In this document: positions 45,287-62,189 of the stretch, one piece after another
Position numbering within the stretch: the first letter of the stretch is position 1
Layout: each line of letters opens with the position of its first letter
Assembly (NCBI RefSeq): GCF_900104175.1
Contig: NZ_FNIX01000001.1
Location: 1,524,934 to 1,588,933, forward strand
Source: Lentzea jiangxiensis
GTDB lineage: Bacteria > Actinomycetota > Actinomycetes > Mycobacteriales > Pseudonocardiaceae
DNA length: 64,000 nt
Direction of reading: 5' to 3'
Translations under genes and position numbers: made by a program
The notes under the pieces: model-generated
Databases searched by the model: none
The model's input: the letters and a program-made list of their open reading frames with translations, nothing else
What the model was told of the DNA's origin: nothing

Positions 45287-45784
45287 ATGCGTAATCTGGG
45301 TCCGCGCCTCGAGGTCGCCGTGTCTTTGACGATCCTCATGGTCGGTGCGGCGGTCGTGGCGGCCATGCACCTGACGTGGCCCGAGCCCCGCATGCCCGCG
45401 ATGGCGTACTCCGTGAGCAGCGGTGAGTCGGGGATGCAGCAGCTCAAGCCGTTCGAGATCAACGACATCTCGGGCGCTGCCGTGGAGCTCAAGCCCGGTG
45501 CCGAGGGTGAGCGCAAGGTGCGCCTGTCGAACCCGAACCCCGTCGTCATCATCGTCGAGAGCCTGTCCGCGGTGCCGGGGCAGCCGCTCGACGCCACGCG
45601 GCAGCGCGTCGAGGGGTGCCCGGCCGGGGTGCTGACCGTCGTGCCGCTCACCGACATCGTGGAGATCCCCGCGGGCGGCGCTGTCGAGGTCACCATGAGG
45701 GTCCAGGTCGCGCCGGACGTGCCGGCGGCGTGCGCCGAGCTCGTCTTCCCGCTCACCTACTCGGGCCGCGCCAAGCACGGCTAG
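45287..45784 (+). CDS. Membrane-anchored small Ig-like protein
   Basis: 165 residues. An N-terminal uncleaved membrane helix (VAVSLTILMVGAAVVAAM) anchors an external beta domain: AVELKPGAEGERKVRLSNPN, then IIVESLSAVPG, with Cys residues in EGCPAG and AACAELVF. The layout parallels the remnant at 44359. Function unknown; probably a cell-surface component. The ribosome binding site is the GGAG inside a small hairpin. The stop overlaps that of the convergent AlkD-type gene at the palindrome CTAG. Confidence 0.75.
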   Translation: MRNLGPRLEVAVSLTILMVGAAVVAAMHLTWPEPRMPAMAYSVSSGESGMQQLKPFEINDISGAAVELKPGAEGERKVRLSNPNPVVIIVESLSAVPGQPLDATRQRVEGCPAGVLTVVPLTDIVEIPAGGAVEVTMRVQVAPDVPAACAELVFPLTYSGRAKHG

Positions 45785-46449
45785 AGGTGCTTGAGGGCCT
45801 CGCGCCGGGACAGCGGCGACAGGCCCGGCCTCGCCTCGACGAACGAGCGCACCCAGCCAGGCTCGGTCTTCGCGAACTCGCGCAGCGCCCAGCCGATGCC
45901 CTTGCGCAGGAAGAAGTCCGGGTCGTCGGCGTTGGCGTCGACGCACGCGGTGAGCAGGTCCACGTCGGTCGCGCCCTTGGACCCGAGCTGGCAGATCACC
46001 GACGTCCGCCGCCGCCACCGGTCCTCGTCGGTCGACCACTCGAGCACCAGCGGCCGCACGACCTCGGGTGCCGACCGCAGCAGCGGGCCGACCCGTTTCG
46101 ACGCGATCTCGTCGACGTGGTCCCACCACGCGCCGGTCACGATCATCTCGTCGAACCACGGCATCAGGTCGACGGACTGGAATCGCCGATCACCGCTCAA
46201 CGACAACGCGACGTAGCGTTCCTCGCGATAGGTCGCCTCGCGCCACAACGTCTGCACGGCGTGGAGCCACTCGTCCCGGTCCGGGATCACCGGCAGCGAC
46301 TTCAGCAACGCCACCCGCGCCGGTTTCCGCACGCCCAGGAACGGCATCGCGGACTTCATGTACGCCTGCATCTCGGGCGCTTTCACCGGATCCGCGAGCT
46401 CCTGGAGTCCCGCTCGAACCGCGTCGATCAAGGAAACCTCAAGAGCCAC
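45781..46449 (-). CDS. AlkD-type DNA alkylation repair protein
   Basis: 222 residues of HEAT-like helical repeats. MKSAMPFLGVRKPARVALLK, EWLHAVQTLWREATYREERY and the DNA-base pocket stretch WWDHVDEIAS, later FFLRKGIGWALREFAKTEP, match the AlkD family, which excises positively charged alkylated bases without flipping them. The GTG at 46449 is preferred; a TTG at 46455 is open. Two other repair genes occur elsewhere in the window (uvrA and the 3-methyladenine glycosylase). Confidence 0.88.
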   Translation of the reverse strand: MALEVSLIDAVRAGLQELADPVKAPEMQAYMKSAMPFLGVRKPARVALLKSLPVIPDRDEWLHAVQTLWREATYREERYVALSLSGDRRFQSVDLMPWFDEMIVTGAWWDHVDEIASKRVGPLLRSAPEVVRPLVLEWSTDEDRWRRRTSVICQLGSKGATDVDLLTACVDANADDPDFFLRKGIGWALREFAKTEPGWVRSFVEARPGLSPLSRREALKHL

Positions 46450-46595
46450 GCCCAAACGGTATAGGCATTAGGAGTAGCCCTGTTGAGATTTATGGCCCCT
46501 TTGGTACCGAAAGTGCTAACGAACCCGCAAAACATCACTTGAACGGGGGTGATTGTGAACGGAAAGGACGCTTGACCCGGATACAGTTCGCGTTC

Positions 46596-47600
46596 ATGCG
46601 CGTGCTCATGGTGGTGGCGGCGCTCGTGCTCGGCAGCATGGGTGCCACCAAAGCGGAAACGGTGGATTACCTCGATCTGCCGCTGGTCAACGGAAACGGT
46701 GAACAGCGGGGTGGGGTGCACCCCGATCTGCCGTACGACCGCGCCACGATCGAGCAGGCGCTGGCCGCCTATCGCGCGCGAGGCCTCGCGCCGGTCCGCT
46801 TCAAGGCGTTGTTGTGGCAGTACTGGATCGTCCGCGCCGCGGAGGACGCCGGCGTGCGGTTGTCCGAATGGGACCCGCAGCGCCCCGCCGAGCAGAACCG
46901 CTCGGTGATCTTCGCCGTCTACGACTTCTACGCGAAGCTCTACCTCACCCACCCGGACTCGTTGCGGTGGATGGGGTTCGCGAACATCGGCGCGCCGGCG
47001 TTCGCCGCCGGGATGCTGGACCTCGGTTCGGTGCCGGAGCTGCGCTGGTTCTCGACGATGCTGATGGCGATGCAGAAGCACATCTTCATGGACCTCGGCG
47101 CGATGCACGCCGCCTACCTGCACGGCGGGATCGAGGCGGTGCGGGAGATGCGGGACGCGGGCCTCATCGACGCGGAGACCACGGCGGCGTGGGCGGACCC
47201 GGCGCAGGCGGTCATGGAGTTCTCGTCCCGCGAGCAGAACCTGGTGATCGCGGGCCAGTTCAACCGCATGCGTTCGCGGTTGCTGCCGCCGGGAGAGGTC
47301 GTCACGTACGCGATCACCGTCGCCGGTCCGATGCCCGTTCCCGGTGGCAGGACGCCCGCGCAGTACCGGCCGTTGTTCGGCGGCCCGCTGCCCGCGTTCA
47401 ACTACGCGGACCGGGAAGCGCGCTGGGACTTCCTGAGCAACGACACGGTTCCGGCGTACGAACGCCTTTCCCGCGACGCCGTGCACAGGATCGTGCAGCG
47501 GCCGTTCGCGGACCGGGTAGCGGAGTACCGGGCCGCGGCCCGGCTGCTCGACCTGCTGCCGTTCCGCGGTTCCGGGGTGGAATCGCAGCCGTCGAAGTAG
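46596..47600 (+). CDS. Secreted protein of unknown function
   Basis: About 334 residues. [20 protein letters not shown] is a signal peptide. The mature protein begins [20 protein letters not shown]. It has a conserved-looking helix [40 protein letters not shown] and a late [16 protein letters not shown] recall similar exported proteins in Pseudonocardiales but no function. ATG 46596 has no ribosome binding site but lies eight bases after TACAGT, consistent with a leaderless mRNA; a TTG at 46572 with AAAGGA before it is the alternative. Confidence 0.75.
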   Translation: MRVLMVVAALVLGSMGATKAETVDYLDLPLVNGNGEQRGGVHPDLPYDRATIEQALAAYRARGLAPVRFKALLWQYWIVRAAEDAGVRLSEWDPQRPAEQNRSVIFAVYDFYAKLYLTHPDSLRWMGFANIGAPAFAAGMLDLGSVPELRWFSTMLMAMQKHIFMDLGAMHAAYLHGGIEAVREMRDAGLIDAETTAAWADPAQAVMEFSSREQNLVIAGQFNRMRSRLLPPGEVVTYAITVAGPMPVPGGRTPAQYRPLFGGPLPAFNYADREARWDFLSNDTVPAYERLSRDAVHRIVQRPFADRVAEYRAAARLLDLLPFRGSGVESQPSK

Positions 47601-47610
47601 GCTGCTGACC

Positions 47611-49026
47611 ATGACGTCGTACGACTACGACCTGATCGTCATCGGCTCTGGTCCTGGCGGCCAGAAGGCGGCGATCGCGGGTGCGAAACTGGGCAAGCGC
47701 GTGGCGATCATCGACAGGCAGGAGATGGTCGGCGGCGTCTGCGCCAACACGGGAACCATCCCGTCGAAGACGCTGCGCGAAGCCGTCATGTACCTGACGG
47801 GCATGAGCCAGCGCGAGTTGTACGGCGCGAGCTACCGGGTCAAGCAGGACATCACGATCAACGACCTGATGGCCCGCACGCAGCACGTGATCGGCCGCGA
47901 GGTGCAGGTCGTGCGCGCACAGCTGCACCGCAACGGCATCGACCTGCTCAACGGGTTCGGCCGCTTCGTCGACGAGCACACCGTGGCGGTGGACGGCAGC
48001 CACCGCGGCGACCACACGACGATCAGCGGTGAGTTCATCGTGATCGCGACCGGGACCACGCCGGCGCGTCCGTCCGCGGTGGACTTCGACGAGGAGCGGA
48101 TCCTCGACTCCGACGAGGTCTTCGCGTTGCAGGAGATCCCGTCGTCGCTGGTCGTCGTCGGCGCGGGCGTGATCGGCATCGAGTACGCGTCGATGTTCGC
48201 CGCGCTGGGCACCCGCGTGACGGTCGTCGAGCAGCGCGAGCGGATGCTGGACTTCTGCGACCCGGAGATCGTCGAGTCGCTCAAGTTCCACCTGCGCGAC
48301 CAGGCCGTCACCTTCCGCTTCGGCGAGAAGGTCGTGAACGTCCAGGTGTCGAACGGGGGCACCATCACCACGCTGGCCTCGGGCAAGCGCATCCCGGCCG
48401 CCGCCGTCATGTACTCGGCGGGCCGCCAGGGCTGCACGGACAGGCTGGACCTCGCCGCGGCCGGGCTCGAAGCGGACAACCGCGGCCGGCTGAGCGTGGA
48501 CGAGCACTACCGCACGCCCGTCGAGCACATCTACGCCGTCGGCGACGTGATCGGCTTCCCGGCGCTCGCCGCGACGTCGATGGACCAGGGCCGCCTGGCC
48601 GCGTACCACGCGTTCGGCGAGCCGGTGCGCGAGCTGACCGCGCTGCAGCCCATCGGCATCTACACGATCCCGGAGATCTCCTACTGCGGTGCGACGGAAG
48701 CCGAGCTCACGTCGTCCGCGGTGCCCTACGAGGTGGGCATCTCGCGGTACCGGGAACTGGCGCGCGGCCAGATCGTCGGCGACGCCTACGGCATGCTGAA
48801 GCTCCTGGTGTCCACTGTGGACCGGAAGATCCTCGGCGTGCACGTGTTCGGCACCGGCGCCACCGACCTGGTGCACATCGGTCAAGCCGTGATGGGCTGC
48901 GGCGGCACGGTGGACTACCTGGTCGACACCGTCTTCAACTACCCGACGCTGTCCGAGGCCTACAAGGTCGCGGCTCTGGACGCCACGAACAAGATCCGCG
49001 CGTTGGACCGGTTCACGACCGCGTGA
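47611..49026 (+). CDS. sthA: Soluble pyridine nucleotide transhydrogenase
   Basis: 471 residues, Si-specific NAD(P)+ transhydrogenase. [20 protein letters not shown] binds [22 protein letters not shown] shows the family trait of a lost second redox Cys (Thr instead), separating it from lipoamide dehydrogenase. [18 protein letters not shown] binds NAD(P), [17 protein letters not shown] is the second FAD motif, and the interface domain ends [12 protein letters not shown]. It balances NADPH and NADH. Its 3' end overlaps the convergent response regulator by 14 bases. Confidence 0.93.
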   Translation: MTSYDYDLIVIGSGPGGQKAAIAGAKLGKRVAIIDRQEMVGGVCANTGTIPSKTLREAVMYLTGMSQRELYGASYRVKQDITINDLMARTQHVIGREVQVVRAQLHRNGIDLLNGFGRFVDEHTVAVDGSHRGDHTTISGEFIVIATGTTPARPSAVDFDEERILDSDEVFALQEIPSSLVVVGAGVIGIEYASMFAALGTRVTVVEQRERMLDFCDPEIVESLKFHLRDQAVTFRFGEKVVNVQVSNGGTITTLASGKRIPAAAVMYSAGRQGCTDRLDLAAAGLEADNRGRLSVDEHYRTPVEHIYAVGDVIGFPALAATSMDQGRLAAYHAFGEPVRELTALQPIGIYTIPEISYCGATEAELTSSAVPYEVGISRYRELARGQIVGDAYGMLKLLVSTVDRKILGVHVFGTGATDLVHIGQAVMGCGGTVDYLVDTVFNYPTLSEAYKVAALDATNKIRALDRFTTA

Positions 49027-49654
49027 GACCGGCGTCGTGGGCGACGATGGCGGCCTGCACGCGGTTGGCGCACTCCAGCTTGGGCAGGATCCGGCTGATG
49101 TGCGCCTTCACCGTGCCGGTCGCCATGTAGAGCTGTTCGCCGATCTCGGCGTTGGACAGGCCCTCGCCGACGAGCCTGAGGACGTTGCGCTCGGTCTCGG
49201 TGAGGGTGTCGATCCTGGCGCGTGCGGCCGACCCCCTGTCGGGCTCGGTCAGGTGCTTCTCGATCAGCCGCCGGGTGATCTGCGGGGCCAGGATCGGCTC
49301 GCCCGCCGCGGCCTTGCGGACGGCGTTGATCAGCTCCTGGGGCGGGGTGTCCTTGAGCAGGAAGCCCGTCGCGCCGACCTTGAGCGCCTGCGCCACGTAG
49401 GAGTCCTCGCCGAACGTCGTCAGCATGACGACGCTGGCGGTCCTGGCGATCTGCTCGGCGGCCTTCAGGCCGTCCCCACCGGGCATGCGGATGTCCAGCA
49501 GGGCCACGTCGATCCGGTGCTGCCGGGTCAGCTCCACCGCCTGCCTGCCGTCGCTCGCCTCGGCGGCGACGGTGATGTCCGGGTCGTTCTCCAGGATCAG
49601 GCGGATGCCGGCGCGCATCAGGGTTTCGTCGTCGGCGATGAGAACTCGGATCAC
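49013..49654 (-). CDS. NarL/LuxR-type response regulator
   Basis: 213 residues. Receiver domain: acidic pair in [14 protein letters not shown], phospho-acceptor Asp in [13 protein letters not shown], conserved Lys in FLLKDTPP. The LuxR helix-turn-helix is [20 protein letters not shown] then [20 protein letters not shown] start at 49654, ten bases after the kinase stop. Last gene of the operon with two sensor kinases. Confidence 0.93.
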   Translation of the reverse strand: MIRVLIADDETLMRAGIRLILENDPDITVAAEASDGRQAVELTRQHRIDVALLDIRMPGGDGLKAAEQIARTASVVMLTTFGEDSYVAQALKVGATGFLLKDTPPQELINAVRKAAAGEPILAPQITRRLIEKHLTEPDRGSAARARIDTLTETERNVLRLVGEGLSNAEIGEQLYMATGTVKAHISRILPKLECANRVQAAIVAHDAGLTRS

Positions 49655-49664
49655 GGGCAGCAGC

Positions 49665-51143
49665 CTACGGGCGCTCCTGCGCCTTCGACGCGAGCCTGCC
49701 GTCGCGGAAGCACAGCTTGTACTGCAGCTCCGCGTTGTGCGAGGTCCGGAACCGCGAGCAGCCGTCCACGCCCAGCTGCCCGACGCCGAACTGGCCCACG
49801 ACCTCCTGCTCGGTCGTCACGCCCACCTTCAGCGAGTCGAAGTAGGGGGCGTTCATCTGCGTGGGGTTGAGCAGCGCGAACAGGAGCAGGAGCAGCAGCG
49901 CGGCCACGATCGGCAGCAGCGCCAGCAGTCCCAGGCAGCCGCTGCCCAGCACGCGGGGCACGGTCAGGACCTCGGCCGCCAGCGGAGGCGGGACCTCGGC
50001 GACCTCGGGGGCCGTCTGGTCCGCCTGGGCCGCCGGGTGCAGGGGAACGTCCGCCGCGACCCGGAAACCGCCCTCGACCGGCGGCCCCGCGCTGAACGAG
50101 CCGCCCAGCAGGCCGACGCGTTCCTCGAGACCGACGAGTCCGCGCCGGGTGCCCTTGCCGCGGGGTGCGGTGAAGGGGCCGTTCACGACCTGGATGCGGG
50201 CACGGCCCGCTTGGACCGCGACCAGGACGCGCGTGCGGGCGCCGGGGGCGTGCTTGTGGACGTTGGTCAGGGCTTCGCGGACGACCCGATGCACCGCGCG
50301 CCGGGTGCGGGGGTCGGCGCCGTGCAGGTCGTCGCCCGACCAGTCGAGCGAGACGGCGATCCCGGCGGTCGCGGAGCTCTCGACCAGTGCGGCGATGTCG
50401 GACCTCGTGCCGGTGTCCTCGTCGAGCGACTCGGGTTCCGGGCTGGTCCGCAGGACGCCGAGGATCTCCCGCAGCTCGGCCATGGCGAGCGAGGACGTCG
50501 TGCGGATGAGCTCGGCCTGTTCGTGCAGCTGGGGTGCTTTGGTGGCCGTCGCCAGCTCCAGGGCGCCCGCGTGGATCGAGATCAGGCTCAGGCGGTGGCC
50601 GAGCATGTCGTGCATCTCGCCGGCGATGTGGGCGCGTTCCTCGGAACGGGCCGACGCCGCGGTCAGGGCCCGTGCGCGTTCCAGGTACTCGTTGCGTTCC
50701 CGCAGGAGGCGGACCATCGGCCTGCGCCGGCCCAGCAGCATCCCGGACACGGCGGGGAAGACCACGAAGAACGCCGACCCCAGGAACGCGCCGAGCACCG
50801 TCTGCCACAACGGGGCGTCGTCGTAGGCCTGGAAGAGGCTGAAGGCGGTCTGCAGGACGACCGTCGCGCCCAGCAACGCCCACAGCCTGCCGAGCCGGGG
50901 GACGCGCCGGGCAGCGGCGAACACCACGAACGCGGTGGTGGCCATCGCCCAGAGGTTGTTGACGGCGAAGAGCGGCGCCGTGAGCAGCAGCACCCACTCC
51001 GGCTTGCGCGGCGCGAACCACACGAGGGCGGCGATCCAGAGCGCACTGGTGATCGTCACCGCCGGGTGGGGGACCGGGGCCAGCGGGGCGACCAGCGGCA
51101 CGAGTCCGACGACGAAGGCGAGCGACGGCCAGACGAACCTCAT
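49665..51143 (-). CDS. HisKA_3 sensor kinase with C-terminal membrane segment and exocytoplasmic domain (first paralog)
   Basis: 492 residues. Four to five N-terminal membrane helices come first, then the phospho-acceptor His178 in AHIAGEMHDMLGHRLS, and the ATPase N box REALTNVHKHAP near 290 with the G box GTRRGLVGLEERVGLLGGSF. After the kinase core comes a further membrane helix (about 403-425, LGLLALLPIVAALLLLLLFA) and about 65 external residues, with Cys462 and Cys478 and a VGVTTEQEVVGQFG segment like small BamE/SmpA-type folds. A sensor domain behind the kinase is unusual. The ATG overlaps the stop of the upstream paralog (ATGA). Confidence 0.9.
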   Translation of the reverse strand: MRFVWPSLAFVVGLVPLVAPLAPVPHPAVTITSALWIAALVWFAPRKPEWVLLLTAPLFAVNNLWAMATTAFVVFAAARRVPRLGRLWALLGATVVLQTAFSLFQAYDDAPLWQTVLGAFLGSAFFVVFPAVSGMLLGRRRPMVRLLRERNEYLERARALTAASARSEERAHIAGEMHDMLGHRLSLISIHAGALELATATKAPQLHEQAELIRTTSSLAMAELREILGVLRTSPEPESLDEDTGTRSDIAALVESSATAGIAVSLDWSGDDLHGADPRTRRAVHRVVREALTNVHKHAPGARTRVLVAVQAGRARIQVVNGPFTAPRGKGTRRGLVGLEERVGLLGGSFSAGPPVEGGFRVAADVPLHPAAQADQTAPEVAEVPPPLAAEVLTVPRVLGSGCLGLLALLPIVAALLLLLLFALLNPTQMNAPYFDSLKVGVTTEQEVVGQFGVGQLGVDGCSRFRTSHNAELQYKLCFRDGRLASKAQERP

Positions 51144-52648
51144 CGGGCGAGCTCCCTCTTCGTGGTCAGCAGGCCGGTGTCGTTGTCGAAGCACAACTCG
51201 ACGTCCCGGTCGTCCGAGTCGCGCAGGTGGTAGCGGTAGCAGCCGGCGTTGCCCGACAGCACGCCGAAGCCGAACGTCTCGGTGATCTCCTCCTCGTGCG
51301 TGACCGACACCTGGAAGGCGGCGTACTCCTGCGGGCTGATCTCGCCGCGGCTGAAGATCGCGACGACGAGCAGGACGAACGCCGTGCCGAGGGCCGGGAT
51401 GACGGCGAGCGTGCCGAGGCAGCCGCTGCCGATCACGCGCGGCACGGTGAGGACGTCGGCGGTGATCGGCGGGGGCGCTTCCCGGACGGCGCCCGCGACC
51501 GCCGTCTCGTCCTGCACCACCGGGTGCAGCGGCAGGTCGGCCGTGACCTGGAAGCCGCTGCCGACGGTCACCCCGGCGAGGAACACCCCGCCGATCAGGG
51601 CGACGCGTTCCTCCAGGCCGATGAGGCCCCGGCGCGTGCCGCCACCCCGGGGTTCGCCGCTCGGGCCGTTGACCACGTCGACCCGCACGCGTTCGGCGAC
51701 GGCCACGGACACGCGCGTGCGAGCTGACGGCGCGTGCTTGTGCACGTTCGTGAGTGCTTCGCGCACGACCCGATGCACCGCCCTGCGCAGCCGTGCGTCG
51801 GCATCTGCCAGGTCAGGACCGGACCAGTCCAAGTGGACGGAGACACCGGCCGCGGTGGACGCCGCGACGAGCCGTTCGACGTCCTGACGCGTACCGGCGT
51901 CCTCGTCGGCGTCGGTCGACGTGCCGAGCACACCGAGGATCTCGCGCAGTTCCTCCATCGCGACGGTGGAGGTCTTGCGGATCAGCTCGACCTGTTCGCG
52001 CAGCTCGGGCGCCTGCTCGGCGGCGGAGCGCTCCAACGAGCCCGCGTGCGCGGCCAGTTGCCGGAGCCGGTGGCTGAGCATGTCGTGCATCTCGCTCGCG
52101 ATGTGCGCGCGGGTGGCGGACCTCGCGGTGTTGGCGGTCAGCACGCGCGTCTGTTCGAGGTAGTCGTTGCGCTCCATGAGCACCTGGGTCAACGGCTTGC
52201 GGCGTCCGACGAGCGCACCGGCCAGGGCGGGGAAGAGCAGCAGGAAAGTGACGGTGAACGCCGTTCCCAGCAGCCACTCGGTCAGGCTGTCCCCGGCGCG
52301 CAACGCGTGCACGCCGCCGAACGCGGCCTGCAGCACCGCGCTGACGCAGACCAACGCCCACAGGCGCCGCGCCGACCGCTCCGACCGGGCGGCGCGGAAG
52401 ATCACGAGCGTGGTCGGGGCGATCGCGAGCAAGTTGTCGACCGCGTGCAGGGGAGTGGTGAGCACGACCGCCCACCTCGGCCGGCGCGCGCTGATCGGCA
52501 CGAGCGCACCCGCCCACACCGCCGACGCCACGATCAGCCACGGTTCGACCGGCCTGCCCAGCGGCGCCAACAGCGACACGAGTGCCAGCAGGAAGGCGCC
52601 GGCCGCCCACAGCCCGTCGCGCACCCTCACGTCCACGCTGATCATCAT
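51140..52648 (-). CDS. HisKA_3 sensor kinase with C-terminal membrane segment and exocytoplasmic domain (second paralog)
   Basis: About 502 residues, clearly a duplicate of the next gene in the operon. Same order: N-terminal membrane helices, His188 in AHIASEMHDMLSHRLR, N box REALTNVHKHAP, G box GTRRGLIGLEERVALIGGVF, then the conserved TADVLTVPRVIGSGCLG linker, a C-terminal membrane helix and an external tail with Cys in NAGCYRYHL and VELCFDNDTG. Both kinases share one response regulator. ATGs at 52648 and 52645 are both possible. The region to the divergent argC is about 100 bases. Confidence 0.9.
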   Translation of the reverse strand: MMISVDVRVRDGLWAAGAFLLALVSLLAPLGRPVEPWLIVASAVWAGALVPISARRPRWAVVLTTPLHAVDNLLAIAPTTLVIFRAARSERSARRLWALVCVSAVLQAAFGGVHALRAGDSLTEWLLGTAFTVTFLLLFPALAGALVGRRKPLTQVLMERNDYLEQTRVLTANTARSATRAHIASEMHDMLSHRLRQLAAHAGSLERSAAEQAPELREQVELIRKTSTVAMEELREILGVLGTSTDADEDAGTRQDVERLVAASTAAGVSVHLDWSGPDLADADARLRRAVHRVVREALTNVHKHAPSARTRVSVAVAERVRVDVVNGPSGEPRGGGTRRGLIGLEERVALIGGVFLAGVTVGSGFQVTADLPLHPVVQDETAVAGAVREAPPPITADVLTVPRVIGSGCLGTLAVIPALGTAFVLLVVAIFSRGEISPQEYAAFQVSVTHEEEITETFGFGVLSGNAGCYRYHLRDSDDRDVELCFDNDTGLLTTKRELAR

Positions 52649-52714
52649 GGTCGACCGGCCAGGACACCCCCAGCGCCAGGTGGCCCGTTCGGATGGCCGG
52701 GTGGCCACAGTTGG

Positions 52715-54929
<2,215 letters not shown>

Positions 54930-54933
<4 letters not shown>

Positions 54934-55798
54934 ACGCACAAGAGAAGGCGGCGGTCCTCGTCGAGGCGCTGCCGTGGCTGGAGCGCTTCCGCGGTGCGCT
55001 CGTCGTCGTCAAGTACGGCGGCAACGCCATGGTCGACGACGAGCTGAAGAAGGCGTTCGCCGAGGACATGGTGTTCCTGCGGCTGTGCGGCCTGCGCCCG
55101 GTCGTCGTGCACGGCGGCGGCCCGCAGATCAAGTCCATGCTGGACCGGCTCGGCATCCACAGCGAGTTCCGCGGCGGCCTGCGCGTCACGACGCCGGAAG
55201 CCATGGACGTCGTGCGGATGGTCCTGGTCGGACAGGTCGGGCGCGAGCTCGTCGGCCTGATCAACCAGCACGGCCCCTACGCCGTCGGCCTCTCCGGCGA
55301 GGACGCGCACCTGTTCACGGCCACCCGTCGCGGGGCGGTCGTGGACGGCGAAGAGGTCGACATCGGCCTCGTCGGCGACATCACCGAGGTCAACCCGGAC
55401 GCGGTGCTCGACATCGTGCGCGCGGGCCGGATCCCGGTCGTGTCTTCCGTTGCGCCGGACATCCACGGCGTGCCGCACAACGTGAACGCGGACACGGCAG
55501 CCGGCGCTCTCGCGGTCGCTCTCGGCGCGGAGAAGCTCGTCGTGCTCACGGATGTCGAAGGCCTTTATGCGAACTGGCCGGACAGATCGTCGTTGCTGAA
55601 CCAGATCCGCGCCTCCGAGCTGGAGGAGATCCTGCCGGACCTGGAGAGCGGCATGGTGCCGAAGATGGAGGCCTGCCTGCGCGCGGTGCGCGGCGGCGTC
55701 CCGCAGGCGCACGTGATCGACGGCCGGCTGGCGCACAGCGTTCTGCTCGAAGTCTTCACCTCGGAAGGTGTGGGCACCATGGTGTTGGGGGACGGCAA

Positions 55799-55802
<4 letters not shown>
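54930..55802 (+). CDS. argB: N-acetylglutamate kinase
   Basis: 290 residues of the amino-acid kinase family. [10 protein letters not shown] and [10 protein letters not shown] bind the phosphates; [12 protein letters not shown] and [20 protein letters not shown] are the ATP/substrate region. The N-terminal helix ([14 protein letters not shown]) marks the hexameric arginine-inhibited class. ATG overlaps the argJ stop (ATGA). Confidence 0.96.
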
Positions 55803-58359
<2,557 letters not shown>

Positions 58360-58367
<8 letters not shown>

Positions 58368-58626
58368 GCCCGTGCACGCCGTCCTGACGTTCGACGCGGG
58401 TGTGCCCGTCGCGGTGGACGGTGAGACCGTGTCGGTCGCCGAGGCCGTCCGCGAGCTCAACTTCCGCGCGGGCGTGGTCCGGTCCAGCCTCGGGTCCGTG
58501 GCCGTGCGGGTGGCGCGGATGGCGCTGCCGTCGGGGTGCGGCGAGGTGGACGTGTCGCTGTACGAGGGCCGCGTGGTCGGACTCGTGGCCCGTTCGGAAG
58601 AATCGCTCTACGACTTCGCTAGCTGA
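58360..58626 (+). pseudogene. argG: Internally deleted remnant of argininosuccinate synthase
   Basis: An 88-codon frame between argR and argH, where actinobacteria normally have argG (about 400 codons). The first part, EPVHAVLTFDAGVPVAVDGE followed by a helix ending ELNFRAG, corresponds to the middle of ArgG (in M. tuberculosis, as I recall, a VGFERGVPVSVDGKPVS-like segment with ELNRRAG). The last part, GEVDVSLYEGRVV and ARSEESLYDF, corresponds to the C-terminal GEVRLVL and RRSAESLYDF segment. The ATP pyrophosphatase domain with the AYSGGLDTS P-loop is gone, as is about 120 residues between the two parts and the final tail. It cannot be catalytic. Its ATG overlaps the argR stop, so it is still translated in step. 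Confidence 0.8.
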
Positions 58627-60616
<1,990 letters not shown>

Positions 60617-60625
<9 letters not shown>

Positions 60626-61657
60626 CAACCTGTCCAGCGCCGCCTTGAACTCCTGCTCCAGAGCCGGGTCCACCTCGAACACCAACGGCACCGTCATGTC
60701 GATGTGCTCGCCGGCGGTCAGCCGTTCGACCAGGGTGTCCGCGACTTCGCGCAAGGCCTGCGCGACCGTGTGCATCGCCCGCAGCTGCTGGTCGGCGAAC
60801 CGCGCCTGGACGCGCGCCGCCGTCCGCGCCGGCTCGCTCGCGTAGCTGGTGCCGTGGATCTCGCGGGCCCACTCCAGGATCTCGTCGAACGTCCGCACGA
60901 ACAGCCCGCCGAGGTGCACGATCCGGTCCGGGTCGCCCGGCACCCCGGACCGCCCGAACGCGGCCTCCTGCGTGTCCGCCGTGAAGACCGTGTCCACCGC
61001 GACCTTGATGATCTCGCTCAGCAGCACGTTGCGGTCGCGGATCAGGTCGATGCCGTTGCCGTGCTCGACCATCCCGTTGCGGGGCGCGTACCGCAGGAAG
61101 TGCTCCCAGTACTTCGACTCCAGCTCCGTGAGTCCTTGCGCCACAACGGTCACGTAGAGCAGGTACTCCCAGCCGTGCGGCTTCTCGCGTGCCAGCGCGG
61201 CCACCGACTTCGGTGTGATCGGAGTCCTGGCGGTGAACTCGGCGCGGTGCTGCGCCAGCTTCTGCACGACGGCGTCCGCGATCGTGCCGGCGTCGTGGAC
61301 GCGCAGGTCCAGGTACGCGATGGTGGGGGAGAGCCCGGGAACCTCGGTGTCGTCGACCCGGATCGGCAGCACGTACTCGGTGTGCTGTTCCACCGCCCGC
61401 CCGAAGGCGGCACGGCGCTGCAGGCGCGCCCACTTGTCGACGTAGTGCTGCGAGCTGAAGAGGAGCACGTACCTCGCCCGTTGCGTGAACGCCTGCGAGA
61501 AGTACTCCACGAGGTCGACGCCCCACTTCTCGGCCTCGCGCTCCTTGTCGTGGAACAGCGCGACGCCGAGGTCTTTCAGACACGCGACAACGGGGAGGAC
61601 CAGGTGCTGGTCCTCCCCGGCGTAGGACAGGGCGACGTCGAACTCGTACTCGTCCAC
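60617..61657 (-). CDS. TIR-domain protein with unknown C-terminal domain
   Basis: 346 residues. YEFDVALSYAGEDQHLVLPV opens a TIR domain; WGVDLVEYFSQAF includes Glu51 in the position expected for the NADase Glu of bacterial TIR proteins, and YVLLFSSQHYVDK and TEYVLPIRVDDTEVPGLSP complete it (to about 135). In relatives I recall, the segment after HYxxKxW reads nHER; here it is ARLQRR. The remaining 200 residues are helical (ALAREKPHGWEYLLYVTVVA, EILEWAREIHGTSYASEPAR) with no family I know. TIR proteins of this kind often sense infection and deplete NAD. GTG start. Confidence 0.85.
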
Positions 61658-61669
61658 GCCGCCATTGTG

Positions 61670-62131
61670 TTAGTGCCGCACGGTCCTGCGGTACCAGGCG
61701 CGCCGGTGATCAGACGGCAGCGCGACACGCGTGATCAGGTTCGTCAGCAACGCGCCGATGAGCAACCACAGGAGGGCTGCGAGGCCCTCGTTCAGAAGGG
61801 TCGCCACGGCCGGAGTGCTGGACGTGAAAAGACCGTCCAGGCCGAGGGTGATGCCGTCCGCCCAACCCGCGATGAACTGGAAGAACCCGTTGCCGGAGTT
61901 CGCCCCTGCGATCACGAGGAAGATGTGGACCAACAGCACGATGGCGAACGTCCAGCAGATGATGTCGATGATCGCGCAGACAGTCCGCACCGTCCGCGCC
62001 TTGCGGTAGTCGTCGTCTCGCTCGACCACCTCTTCCACCACCGGATCGTCCATGCGCTGCATGTGCACCGGCTCGTTCGCGTACGGCATCCGCTGGGTGG
62101 GCCGCCGTAACTCGTCACGTGGCTCCGTCAT
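61670..62131 (-). CDS. Small membrane protein, two transmembrane helices
   Basis: 153 residues. A charged N-terminus (MTEPRDELRRPTQRM to VVERDDDYRKAR) precedes a helix at about 50-72 (AIIDIICWTFAIVLLVHIFL). A Gly/Asn loop and a second helix (AALLWLLIGALLTNLITRVA) lead to a basic tail. The pattern is that of YggT-like small membrane proteins, but I cannot confirm the family. It lies 12 bases after the TIR gene's start side, divergent from tyrS and in the same direction as the TIR gene, so the two may be cotranscribed. Confidence 0.75.
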   Translation of the reverse strand: MTEPRDELRRPTQRMPYANEPVHMQRMDDPVVEEVVERDDDYRKARTVRTVCAIIDIICWTFAIVLLVHIFLVIAGANSGNGFFQFIAGWADGITLGLDGLFTSSTPAVATLLNEGLAALLWLLIGALLTNLITRVALPSDHRRAWYRRTVRH

Positions 62132-62189
62132 GGCGTGTGCGTACCCGTTCCGGCACCGGGTCGAAACCCGTTGGACCAGGTGAGGGACA

